Below, piece by piece: positions 16,726 to 25,098 of a DNA stretch of 58,796 bases (positions within the stretch are counted from its first letter, which is position 1; the number at the start of each line of letters is the position of its first letter). A program made the position numbers and the translations under genes. The DNA is from Candidatus Zhuqueibacterota bacterium (GTDB taxonomy: Bacteria > Zhuqueibacterota > Zhuqueibacteria > Thermofontimicrobiales > Thiofontviventaceae): NCBI GenBank assembly GCA_016931935.1, contig JAFGDW010000130.1:1-58796 (forward strand). The letters run 5' to 3'. Under the pieces are notes generated by a model. The model ran no database searches, was not told the origin of the DNA, and worked only from the letters and a program-made list of their open reading frames with translations.

Positions 16726-19332
16726 TTAAAACTTAAAATTCACACCAATCGTTGGCACAAACGGAAACATCGGCATGCCCTGACGAATCGAGGGCAAGCG
16801 GTGGTTCACCAGATCGTACTCGCCTTCAAAATCATAATTGTACAAATACAAATTGTTGTGATTCGTCAGATTAATAATTTGCAAGAATGCCTGCAGGCTC
16901 CAGTGCCGGAAGGTGTAGGTGCGCATAAAATTGACATCCCAGCGGAAATAGGCTGGCATGCGTCGCGAACTTTTCTCAGCTTTTACCGGCTCCCGTGATG
17001 ATATGATGGAATGTCCCTCATCGGCTTCAAAATAGTTGACCCAGCCAATTGTCGGCGTTTCCGGTAAACCGGAATAAAAGGAAACCCGGGTCGAGACATC
17101 CCATTTCGAGCTTAATTTATAATTCAATACGCCGGTGAATGCATGACGCCGGTCATACCCCGGATAGTAGGTTTGATATTGCTTCTGAAAATTTTTGTTT
17201 TCAACAAAACTCGATGGCCGCGCTAGTTCGATAGTTTTCTCGGTCAGCGCCCAGGTGTAACTGAGCCATCCGTTCAGGTCGCCCTTTTGTTTACGCAGCA
17301 GAAATTCCACGCCATAGGCTTTGCCCCAGCCCTGCAAAAAATCATCGTCTTCACCTTTACCGCCAAGCTCATTGAGATCGAGCAGGTTGTCATAATCCTT
17401 GTAATATCCCTCGAGCGTGAACATGTACTCGTCATCACGGAACAGGTATTCCAGACCGGCAATCGAATGAATCGCCCGGATCGGTTTATAACGATGATCC
17501 ACGGGAAACCATAAATCGATTAATCGTAAATAATTCATTTCGTCCAAATCTTCAGGATTGAACGTGTAGAAATATTGGTGATACACACCTGTCGATAATT
17601 TTATATTGAGGTTGGATTGCATCCGGTAGCGAAAGCCCAGCCGCGGATCAGCACGAAAATACTTGCCGAGATTGTAATAGGTGAACCGGGCGCCAGCCTG
17701 AATGTTAATCAGCGGCGACACCTTCCAGTCGTCTTGAATGTAGCCGGAAGCGAAATCCGCCTTGCGTTTGTAGTCGAGCAGTTCTAAATCGTTGATTCGG
17801 GCGCCAATGGCAAAATTCAATCGTTGATATTCCAATCCCAGTTTGACATCATGTTGTGGCGATAAAAAATAAGTGGTCTCATTTTTTATTGTCAGGTCGT
17901 TAATAATATCTCGCGCCCGTGTCGTTTCCTGATCGTAATCGCCATCAAATTTTGCCCGGAACCGACTTTTGGCGATGATGAAGTCGGAAAACAGCCGGGG
18001 ACTAAACATGTACTGGTATTTCAGCGTAGAGCAGAAATTCCCCAATCGAATATCCGTCATATCTTTGCCGGACACACGTTCCTGCTGCAAGTTATGATCC
18101 CAAATTTTTCGATCTTCTTTATAATTGAAAACATCATCACCATAAAAACCGCTGAGCGTAATTTTGCTGTTCCTGCTGATGGCGTAATTTACTTTGCCGT
18201 GAAAATCATAAAAGTAATAGGGAATTTTGAAATCCGTATTCGATGTGTGCGGCCGGATAAAATTATTATAAATGAAATCGAAATACGTGCGGCGTGCGGA
18301 AATTAACACCGAACCTTTGGGAATCGGGCCTTCCACTAGCAATTTAGAACTGAGCAGGCTGACACTACCGCTGGTTTCGTACTCCTTGCTGTTGCCATCC
18401 TTGTTTGTTACGGAAATTACTGACGACGCGGCATTTCCATACTGCGCCGGAAATCCCCCCAGCGAAACATCAACATTTTTGATGGCATCCGTGTTAAACG
18501 TACTGAACACGCCGCCAAAGTGATATGGATTGTACACGCGTACATCATCGAGCAGAATCATATTTTCCGAAGGATTGCCGCCGCGAATGTACAGCGCGCT
18601 GGAAAAGTCGCTTTGCGCCACTACGCCGGGCAGCAACTGAATCGCTCGGAATACATCGGCTTCGACAAATGCCGGCGCCTTTTCAAATTCCTGCTGTGAC
18701 ATCTGAATTTTGCTGGTTTCGATCTGTCGTTCAAACCGTTCGCGCTCGGCTGTCTTCACAATGGTTTCGCCCTCGATCACACTTTGAGAGAGCTGAAAAT
18801 CCAACGTCATGGTTTTACCACCGCCAATCGTTATTTGCCGGTCTGCAATTCCATAACCCATCATCATTACACGGACGGTGTAGCTGCCATCGGGAATTTG
18901 CGGGATGACAAAGTAGCCGTTGTCATCGGTAGCATCGCCCCAGGGTGTTTCGCGCAGGACAACATTGGCATAGGGTATTGTCTCGCCATTGGCAGCATCG
19001 CGCACCATGCCGTTAATCAGGTTCAGTTTGGATTGATATACAAGCAGAATTTTATCACCCTGTTCAATGTACTTGATATGATGGCCATTGAACATTTCAT
19101 CCAGAAATGCCTTTACAGTCTGTTTGGTTTTCTTTAATGTAACAATTTTTTTCAATGGCAGCTCATTACTATAGGAAAATGTAAAGCCGCCCTTTTGGCT
19201 GATTTCTTTCAGTAGATTTTCAACGGTGGCGTTTTTTTGAGTCACTTCAACAACTTTGTTAAGATGACGGGTTTGCGCAAACGCATGATGGGTGGTCATT
19301 ATAAGCAAGCATGTAAAAAGTATGTATTTCAT
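16726..19332 (-). CDS. TonB-dependent outer-membrane receptor with N-terminal STN signalling domain
   Basis: Start ATG 19332 (AGAGGA upstream). Signal peptide 1-19. Residues about 24-100 are an STN domain (ATVENLLKEISQKGGFTFSY), which in FecA-type transducers contacts FecR. Residues about 105-190 are a carboxypeptidase-regulatory-like domain (GMVRDAANGETIPYANVVL). Next come a plug with the RGGNPSENMILLDDVRVYNP motif and a 22-strand-type barrel ending in F (GVNFKF). It is energised by TonB/ExbBD, not in this window. Substrate unknown. The sigma and anti-sigma genes lie directly upstream, so it is likely a signal-transducing receptor controlling its own expression. Confidence 0.93.
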   Translation of the reverse strand: MKYILFTCLLIMTTHHAFAQTRHLNKVVEVTQKNATVENLLKEISQKGGFTFSYSNELPLKKIVTLKKTKQTVKAFLDEMFNGHHIKYIEQGDKILLVYQSKLNLINGMVRDAANGETIPYANVVLRETPWGDATDDNGYFVIPQIPDGSYTVRVMMMGYGIADRQITIGGGKTMTLDFQLSQSVIEGETIVKTAERERFERQIETSKIQMSQQEFEKAPAFVEADVFRAIQLLPGVVAQSDFSSALYIRGGNPSENMILLDDVRVYNPYHFGGVFSTFNTDAIKNVDVSLGGFPAQYGNAASSVISVTNKDGNSKEYETSGSVSLLSSKLLVEGPIPKGSVLISARRTYFDFIYNNFIRPHTSNTDFKIPYYFYDFHGKVNYAISRNSKITLSGFYGDDVFNYKEDRKIWDHNLQQERVSGKDMTDIRLGNFCSTLKYQYMFSPRLFSDFIIAKSRFRAKFDGDYDQETTRARDIINDLTIKNETTYFLSPQHDVKLGLEYQRLNFAIGARINDLELLDYKRKADFASGYIQDDWKVSPLINIQAGARFTYYNLGKYFRADPRLGFRYRMQSNLNIKLSTGVYHQYFYTFNPEDLDEMNYLRLIDLWFPVDHRYKPIRAIHSIAGLEYLFRDDEYMFTLEGYYKDYDNLLDLNELGGKGEDDDFLQGWGKAYGVEFLLRKQKGDLNGWLSYTWALTEKTIELARPSSFVENKNFQKQYQTYYPGYDRRHAFTGVLNYKLSSKWDVSTRVSFYSGLPETPTIGWVNYFEADEGHSIISSREPVKAEKSSRRMPAYFRWDVNFMRTYTFRHWSLQAFLQIINLTNHNNLYLYNYDFEGEYDLVNHRLPSIRQGMPMFPFVPTIGVNFKF

Positions 19333-19362
19333 TGTGTTCCTCTAATTTCATGTGCATTGGAA

Positions 19363-19393
19363 CGTGCTACGCAATCTCAAATTGTGTTGCACG
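19363..19393. other. Imperfect hairpin upstream of the TonB receptor gene
   Basis: CGTGCTACGCAAT (19363-19375) pairs with ATTGTGTTGCACG (19381-19393), 11 of 13 bp, 5-nt loop, 30 bp upstream of the receptor start. It resembles the GCTACGCACTT hairpin at 13436. Possible leader structure or dispersed palindrome. Confidence 0.4.
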
Positions 19394-19582
19394 TTTGAAT
19401 TAAGGGTCAGGGTACATGGATAGTCAATTAAGGCGTTGTTCTTTATATTGACTGAATTAAACTAATTGGACATTCAGTTGGAGTATCGCTTCATACTTCG
19501 ACTACGCTCAGTATGAAGCTGTGGTAGACTTCACCCCGAGCGAGTCGAGAGGTGAAACGCATACCAATTACACAGATAAGAC

Positions 19583-19736
19583 GTATCCATTCAATAAAAG
19601 AGGGTAGTTTTAATTTGTAAGTAAGGTTTTACACTTCGACTCCGCTCAGTGTGAAGTGGTGGCATAATTTCATGCTGAGCGAAGTCGAAGCATGATAATA
19701 CTGTATCATTAATTCCATGATTTATTGAACGGATAC
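19583..19736. mobile_element. MITE-like element A1, 154 bp, with 8-bp target duplication
   Basis: Left end GTATCCATTCAATAAA (19583-19598) and right end TTTATTGAACGGATAC (19721-19736) are inverted repeats with 15 of 16 matches. The flanks are a perfect 8-bp direct repeat GATAAGAC (19575-19582 and 19737-19744). The interior holds palindromes of the CACTTCGACT/CGCTCAGTGTGAAG type and no coding capacity. Ends and duplication length are shared with 31609-31769 and 54194-54389. It sits in the 446-bp gap between the FecR and TonB-receptor genes. Just left of it (19490-19555) lies another CTTCATACTTCGACTACGC-type palindrome without clear ends. Confidence 0.85.
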
Positions 19737-19778
19737 GATAAGACTATAATTCAATTCTTTGTTGGAACAGATTAATAA

Positions 19779-20774
19779 TTAATTGATAATAATAGTAACC
19801 GGATCTTTAATCGTATATGAACAGTGCAGCACGATGCTTATTTCCTCGATAATCTGACTAATCGACTGATCTTTAAACTGTGATGTGAATCTACGTGCAT
19901 TCAATTTGGGATTATCAATCTTAATATGAACATTGTACACACGTTCCAATGTACTGATAACGTCTGCCAGCGGTGTGTTATTAAATACTAGCACACCGGT
20001 TTTCCAGGCCAGTAAATTGGCATCATAACTTTGGGATTTCACAAATTGGGATGAATCGTTTTTAAATTCGCCGTATTCTCCTTTCACTAATTCGATGCGA
20101 TTGTCATGATGATCGGATTGAAACACCGCCACTTTGCCGGAAACAACCGTCACTTGCACGCAATTACACAGCGAATCGGTGCGTACATTAAATGACGTGC
20201 CCAACACCTGCGTGGTCACCTGTTGCGTGCGAATTCGGAATGGATGCGCTTCATCGTGTGTCACGTCAAAGTAGGCCTCGCCGTTTAACACAAGAGTGCG
20301 ATCTTCCAAAAACTGTTTGGACTGATAGTCTAGTTGAGTGGCCGCATTTAAATGAATCGTACTGCCATCCGGCAAGGTAATAGTCATTTTTTCGTGTGCC
20401 CGGGTGGTAATGCTCATCACACGATTAAGACTGCTTCGATACCAAAGCACGCCGGCACCAATTCCAACACATAATACCAGCATAGCCGCAATTCGCAGCA
20501 TGTACCGCATCGGTGTATATGATTCACGTCTGCGCAACAGTGCAATAGTCGCCTGCCGAGACGTGAAATTCATGCGTGCTTTTACTTTCTGCCAATCCGC
20601 TTCCACATCAATCGCTGCAAATTCGGCGATATGAGTTGACTTGTTCCACAGCTTTTGAATGCGTTGAAATTCAGTCCGATTGGCATCGTTTGTGGCAATC
20701 CATTCATCCACACGCCGAATTTCTTCCTGCTCAGCCTGCCCGGCCAGGTATTTGACGATGAGTTTAATATCCAT
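19779..20774 (-). CDS. FecR-type anti-sigma factor
   Basis: 331 residues. The N-terminal cytoplasmic region (DIKLIVKYLAGQAEQEEIRR, DUF4880-like) binds the sigma factor. One membrane span lies at about 84-107 (MLRIAAMLVLCVGIGAGVLW). The periplasmic FecR domain (ITLPDGSTIHLNAATQLDY, then GEAYFDVTHDEAHPFRI, VLGTSFNVR) and a DUF4974 C-terminal domain follow. It lies 138 bp after the sigma-factor gene and upstream of the receptor. Expected to hold the sigma factor inactive until the receptor STN domain signals substrate binding. Confidence 0.92.
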   Translation of the reverse strand: MDIKLIVKYLAGQAEQEEIRRVDEWIATNDANRTEFQRIQKLWNKSTHIAEFAAIDVEADWQKVKARMNFTSRQATIALLRRRESYTPMRYMLRIAAMLVLCVGIGAGVLWYRSSLNRVMSITTRAHEKMTITLPDGSTIHLNAATQLDYQSKQFLEDRTLVLNGEAYFDVTHDEAHPFRIRTQQVTTQVLGTSFNVRTDSLCNCVQVTVVSGKVAVFQSDHHDNRIELVKGEYGEFKNDSSQFVKSQSYDANLLAWKTGVLVFNNTPLADVISTLERVYNVHIKIDNPKLNARRFTSQFKDQSISQIIEEISIVLHCSYTIKDPVTIIIN

Positions 20775-20912
20775 ATAAATACCCCATTTGTTTGTCCCTT
20801 TGCTATTATGACAACTGAAATTGGGGGCACACGTAGTGAATTTTAAAAAAATGTTTTTTCAGAAAAGATTGTTGGTGGGATTTAGAAGGCTCGATATACG
20901 GAGCAGTTGGTA

Positions 20913-21488
20913 TCAATACAAGAAATGCATTAATAATGATAAATGATCTACAAGTTTGACTTTCAATATTTTAATCGCCTTGCTAATATGCGTCTCCACT
21001 GTCCGTTTGGAAATATTCAATTGATCTGCGATTTGCTGGTTGGTCATACCATCAATACGGCTCATGGTAAAAATTTTTTGGCACTGCGGGGGAAGTTCTT
21101 TAATTGCCTGAAAGATGAAATATTCCAGCTCGGTCTGGGCAATCGTATCATGTAAATCTATGTGGGTGTCAGCCTCCTGTTGGATGCGGGCGTGATGTTC
21201 ATCACGGGTTTTGACGTGCTTCAAATAATTCAAACAGCGATTGTGAACCGATGTATACAAGTATGCTTTGATGGATGTTGTGATATTTAGTGACCCATGC
21301 TTTTCATACAGATTCACAAAAAAATCCTGCACTATTTCTTTAGCCACATCCATATCATCTACATATTTTCGAGCAAAAACCGTGAGTTGGGAATAGTACG
21401 TTTTGAATAATGTCTCGTATGCTCGCTCGTCGCCAGCGGCCAATTGCTGAAGAAGATTGTCGGGGGAACTTTCCATAGATAATAACAT
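20913..21488 (-). CDS. ECF RNA polymerase sigma factor (FecI-like, Bacteroides-expansion type)
   Basis: 191 residues. Region 2 (YETLFKTYYSQLTVFARKYV, then EIVQDFFVNLYEKH) and region 4 (LPPQCQKIFTMSRIDGMTN, QQIADQLNISKRTVETHIS helix-turn-helix) are complete. Start could be ATG 21488 or ATG 21476 (MESSPDN); neither has a strong ribosome site. It heads the sigma/FecR/TonB-receptor/DUF4249 set and ends in TGA. Predicted to drive the receptor operon on release by FecR. Confidence 0.93.
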   Translation of the reverse strand: MLLSMESSPDNLLQQLAAGDERAYETLFKTYYSQLTVFARKYVDDMDVAKEIVQDFFVNLYEKHGSLNITTSIKAYLYTSVHNRCLNYLKHVKTRDEHHARIQQEADTHIDLHDTIAQTELEYFIFQAIKELPPQCQKIFTMSRIDGMTNQQIADQLNISKRTVETHISKAIKILKVKLVDHLSLLMHFLY

Positions 21489-21504
21489 TCAGATGTATAC
21501 TTCA

Positions 21505-21573
21505 ATGTTGAATTTTGAGTTTTGAATGCTGAATGAATTGTTTTTTGCTCACAATTCAATATTCAAAACTCAG
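21505..21573. repeat. Inverted repeat upstream of the sigma-factor gene
   Basis: TTGAGTTTTGAATGCTGAAT (from 21515) pairs imperfectly with the reverse complement of CAATTCAATATTCAAAACTC (21553-21572). It begins with ATGTTGAATTTTGAG, shared with 7905-7919. It could act as terminator for the HD-domain transcription unit boundary or be a dispersed repeat. Confidence 0.5.
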
Positions 21574-21613
21574 CTTTTCCACTAGTAAGCAATGTCAATA
21601 AAACCAATGTTTT

Positions 21614-22159
21614 TTAGTTAATCCACTGTTGATACTCATCCATTTTTTTGAGTAGCCGTTGCGCCAGATAGTCGCTCGCCGGATGCAGCATGTCATAAAT
21701 CAACTGAGATTCCCGGGGATAACGGCTTATTTGCCCTTTTGTCCAGGTGGCCGGTGGTCGTCGCAAATTCGTGATGCGGTCGGCCAGTTTGACCATTGCT
21801 ATTTCCGGTGGCTGTATCTGAATCCGTTGCAGGCTGTCCGCCATTTGTTGTGATTTCTCTATATCCGGATTTTTGCTCAATGCGAGTACGCCATCAGCGA
21901 CCTGTGTTCCGAATGTACGGGCAACTTCGTCATAGGTTACATTCGTATCTTCAATCACGTCATGAAGCAAGGCGCATTGAACCGCAAGCGAACCATTGTG
22001 ATGGATTTCAACGTGCAGTGCACCAATCACTTCCATCGTAACAAGTGAAATGTGCAATAAGTAGGAAATGTCACTCCCCGGCATGGTTTGGCCGAGATGG
22101 GCTTGTGCCGCGAAATTGTAAGCAGTTATATATTCGTCAGGATTCCAGTTAAGTGTCAT
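21614..22159 (-). CDS. HD-domain protein, small alarmone hydrolase/MESH1-like
   Basis: 181 residues. The metal-binding HD pair appears in ALLHDVIEDT (about 65-74) and the further Asp in KLADRITNL (about 124-132), the pattern of the SpoT/MESH1 (p)ppGpp hydrolase HD domain. No synthetase, TGS or ACT domain, so it is a stand-alone hydrolase-like protein. YLLHISLVTMEVI near the N terminus fits the first His ligand. It could hydrolyse (p)ppGpp or a related nucleotide. Start at ATG 22159 with GGATCTGAACC upstream. Monocistronic, between repeats. Confidence 0.82.
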   Translation of the reverse strand: MTLNWNPDEYITAYNFAAQAHLGQTMPGSDISYLLHISLVTMEVIGALHVEIHHNGSLAVQCALLHDVIEDTNVTYDEVARTFGTQVADGVLALSKNPDIEKSQQMADSLQRIQIQPPEIAMVKLADRITNLRRPPATWTKGQISRYPRESQLIYDMLHPASDYLAQRLLKKMDEYQQWIN

Positions 22160-22197
22160 GGTTCAGATCCTTACATAGTTTGCGATTGAATATAATA

Positions 22198-22334
22198 AGG
22201 GTGTGCGCAAAAATAAATAGCAGTTTGTGATTCATAAATATCACACTTCGACTTCGTTCAGTGTGAAGCTACGCATTTCATGCTGAGCGAAGTTGAAGCA
22301 TGAAAGAATAACATTTATTTTATGAGCAGCGCCT
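22198..22334. repeat. Inverted-repeat-bounded element with CTTCGACT palindromes
   Basis: Ends AGGGTGTGCGCAAAAATAAA (from 22198) and the reverse complement of the stretch ending GCGCCT at 22334 match imperfectly over ~21 bases. The interior has CACTTCGACTTCGTTCAGTGTG and TTTCATGCTGAGCGAAGTT-type palindromes like those in 19583-19736 and 45206-45381. Flanking AATATAAT/AAGATAAT is only an approximate duplication, so this may be an old or degenerate MITE-like copy. Confidence 0.5.
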
Positions 22335-22345
22335 AAGATAATTTA

Positions 22346-22765
22346 TCAATTTCTAATGTTCTCAAATCCGACATATTTTGCTTCGAATGATTTTTTCCCA
22401 TGCTTGAAAAATTCATTGAAATCCCATGGTGTCGTTTCCAGCAGTGCTTCGTATTCAGGCTTTATCACATATGTGAATACGGATTTTACATCCCCGGATA
22501 TCAGCGTAACATTGACCAACCGGCGTTCGTACATCGAGCCTTCAAATTTATCAAGTTTGGCAAGATTGGCTTCGGTAATATCTGAATACACAATGCCGTT
22601 GGTCTGGTGTCCCAAGCATGGAATAATTCCCGGATAGGTTTCATTGCGAACAATAAAGCAGCGATAATCCTGAAGCACTGCACTCCCAAGAACATGGCAG
22701 TGGCTGACAACAGTGTGCATGATATCCCTGCACATCAAAGAACCATAGGTGAACAGAGGGTGCAC
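22346..22765 (-). CDS. Gamma-glutamylcyclotransferase-like (AIG2/GGCT fold) protein
   Basis: I choose GTG 22765 because GGAG lies five bases upstream and the protein then opens with VHPLFTYGSLM, the substrate-loop YGSL motif of the GGCT family; 139 residues. A longer ATG start at 22807 would overlap the preceding gene and lacks a ribosome site. The candidate catalytic Glu is in KLDKFEGSMYERR. Family members cleave gamma-glutamyl amines or peptides to 5-oxoproline. Substrate not inferable. It begins 14 bp after the stop of the LVIVD-repeat gene, so the two may be co-transcribed. Confidence 0.82.
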   Translation of the reverse strand: MHPLFTYGSLMCRDIMHTVVSHCHVLGSAVLQDYRCFIVRNETYPGIIPCLGHQTNGIVYSDITEANLAKLDKFEGSMYERRLVNVTLISGDVKSVFTYVIKPEYEALLETTPWDFNEFFKHGKKSFEAKYVGFENIRN

Positions 22766-22779
22766 ATCAACTCCAGTCG

Positions 22780-24900
22780 TTATTTTAACAGCAACATTTT
22801 TCTGCATTCGGAACCATCTGTCGTACGTAATACGTACACGTACATACCGCTGGCAAGTTCCTTATCGTCAAATACGACTGCATGTTCACCCACAGATTGT
22901 TGACCATCGACCAATATATCCACGCAACGGCCGGATACATCATACACTGCAAGGTTAACATGCTGCGTTTTGTTCAAAGAATAACGGATGGTTGTGTTCG
23001 CATTAAATGGATTTGGAAAATTTTGCGCAAACGAAAATTGGTACGACCGTTTATTTTCCTGAGTATCCGTTTCCGATGCACCGTTGAAGCTGATGATCAG
23101 CATCCCACCGCTGCGATCGGCCACATATACTTTATTGTCACTCAGAACAACACCGCGTGCCAGGCCCGGCGTATCATAATAACCAATTTCCAACGGTTGA
23201 GCAGGATTGCTAACATCGATCACACGAAGACCACACCAGTGATCGGCGACATAGGCTGTTTTACCACTTACAGCCACGGCCAGCGCATAGCCTTGTGTAT
23301 CGAAAAATCCCAGTTCCTGAGGCTTGGCAGGATTGCTGACATCAATGATACGGAGCCCGGCATCAAAATCGGCAATATAAACGGTGCTGCCACTAATGGC
23401 AATTCCCCGTGCGGATCCCGGTGTATCAAGTGCGCCGATATCCTGTGGATTTTCAGAGTTGGCTACATTCACGATACACAGCCCGCGCCAAAGATCCGCA
23501 ATATAAGCCATATTACCACTAATCGCAACACCCCAGGCGGAACCAATGGAATCATAAAATCCAATTAATTGGGGATGCATCGGATTGCTGATATCGATGA
23601 TGCGAATGCCGGCTGTGCCATCCGCCACATATACTGTATTGCCACTCACCGCAAGTTGGTAAGCATCGCCGCGCGTAAGGTAGTGCCCCATCTCCTGCGG
23701 CTGTGTCGGATTCGTCACATCAACCACATGAAGTTCGGAAGCCCAATCGAGCACATAGGCCTTGCCGCTGCGAACAATTACACTCCAGGCCGAACCCGTT
23801 GTGTTGCACAAACCAATGTCCTGCGGGCAGCACGGTCTGCTCACATCGACGATACGTAAACCGATATTGTCATCAGCTATATATGCTGTATTTCCATTTA
23901 CAGCGATTCCCCAGGCCGATCCCGGAGTTTCGTAAACACCCACCTGCTGTGGATCTGCAGGATCATTCACGTCAATAATTCGGAGACCTCCATAGCCATC
24001 CACAACATACACCAGAGTACTATCAATAATAGCGGCACTTGCTGTTCCGGGAGTATCAAAAAATCCCAGTTCCAATGGATGCTGGGGATTGCTGACATCG
24101 ATCATACGCAGCCCATTGGTATCATCAGTCAAATAAATCGTGTTGCTGTGAACGACAAGGCCATAGGCATTTCCCTGTGTATCGTAAAATCCGACCTCCT
24201 GAGGATTTGCAGGATTGCTCACGTTTACTACGCGAAGGCCGGCATTCCCATCAGCGACATATGCCAGACTATCTGTGACAGCGACGCCCCAGGCAGATCC
24301 CGGAGTGACATAATAACCCAGCTCAACCGGTTGCGCTGGCTGGCTTACATTTATTATCCTGAGACCGGCGCCGTAATCTGCCACATACGCAAGACTATCA
24401 TTAATCGCAACACAATTGGCCCAGCCCGGTGTATTGTATATCCCAAGTGGATGCAGATTTGTCGGTTTGGTGATATCAACGATGCGCAGACCATAATCCC
24501 GTTCTGCCAGGTACGCTGTGTTACCGTTAATGACTATATCATCAACAAATCCCGGTGTATCATAATATGTTATTTCATAAGGTTCAGCGGGATTACTTAC
24601 GTCAATCACGCGCAAGCCCGCGTCACCCGCAGCAACAAATGCAATTGTATTTTTAATGGAGATCGACATAATGAGACCGGGAATTGTAAATGAACCCACA
24701 CGTTGTGGATGAGCTAAATCCGTGCAATCCAGAATAACAAGTTGGCAGCCTGCACCAATCAGCATCATTGAGCCATAACGTGCGGCGGCGGAACATGCAC
24801 CATCAGTCGCCCCCAAAAGTGTACAATTATTCGATATTGCAGCGGACACCTGGCTATTGGCCAGGATAATCAGAACCACACCAATGATGTACTTTTTCAT
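22780..24900 (-). CDS. Secreted LVIVD-repeat beta-propeller protein with type A sorting domain
   Basis: ATG 24900 begins MKKYIIGVVLIILANSQVSA, a clear signal peptide, and is preferred over the longer open frame; 706 residues. The body is about 13 tandem repeats of 42 residues of the form G-x-Y-D-T-P-G ... A-Y-V-A-D-x-x-x-G-L-R-I-I-D-V-S-N-P-x-x-P-x-E-L, the LVIVD family of surface propellers. From about 637 (NFPNPFNANTTIRYSL) comes a sorting domain to CRKMLLLK. Likely exported; function probably binding or structural. Confidence 0.9.
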   Translation of the reverse strand: MKKYIIGVVLIILANSQVSAAISNNCTLLGATDGACSAAARYGSMMLIGAGCQLVILDCTDLAHPQRVGSFTIPGLIMSISIKNTIAFVAAGDAGLRVIDVSNPAEPYEITYYDTPGFVDDIVINGNTAYLAERDYGLRIVDITKPTNLHPLGIYNTPGWANCVAINDSLAYVADYGAGLRIINVSQPAQPVELGYYVTPGSAWGVAVTDSLAYVADGNAGLRVVNVSNPANPQEVGFYDTQGNAYGLVVHSNTIYLTDDTNGLRMIDVSNPQHPLELGFFDTPGTASAAIIDSTLVYVVDGYGGLRIIDVNDPADPQQVGVYETPGSAWGIAVNGNTAYIADDNIGLRIVDVSRPCCPQDIGLCNTTGSAWSVIVRSGKAYVLDWASELHVVDVTNPTQPQEMGHYLTRGDAYQLAVSGNTVYVADGTAGIRIIDISNPMHPQLIGFYDSIGSAWGVAISGNMAYIADLWRGLCIVNVANSENPQDIGALDTPGSARGIAISGSTVYIADFDAGLRIIDVSNPAKPQELGFFDTQGYALAVAVSGKTAYVADHWCGLRVIDVSNPAQPLEIGYYDTPGLARGVVLSDNKVYVADRSGGMLIISFNGASETDTQENKRSYQFSFAQNFPNPFNANTTIRYSLNKTQHVNLAVYDVSGRCVDILVDGQQSVGEHAVVFDDKELASGMYVYVLRTTDGSECRKMLLLK

Positions 24901-25098
24901 ATTATTGTTCCAGACAAGAGTTAAAATCCACTCCCCCAAAACTATTTGCAGACAAAATTACCAACTCGTGCTAATCAGCAGCCATTTATTGAACGTTAAT
25001 CCGGACAATTCAATGAATTCCTGAACCTTTGAATTGTTAAGCATGTGCGTATTTATTGCTCGATTGCGTGCAGAAAAAGTTGTTTCCTGGAAAGTTGA

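Noticed and set aside
22198..22334. Fourth member of the 8-bp-duplication MITE family
   Set aside because: It shares the core palindromes, but the ends differ and the flanking 8-mers (AATATAAT and AAGATAAT) are not identical or cleanly placed, so it is kept only as a repeat.
22780..24900. Regular 126-bp periodicity that could be read as a CRISPR-like or satellite array
   Set aside because: The repeats are in frame and encode 42-residue LVIVD units of one protein.
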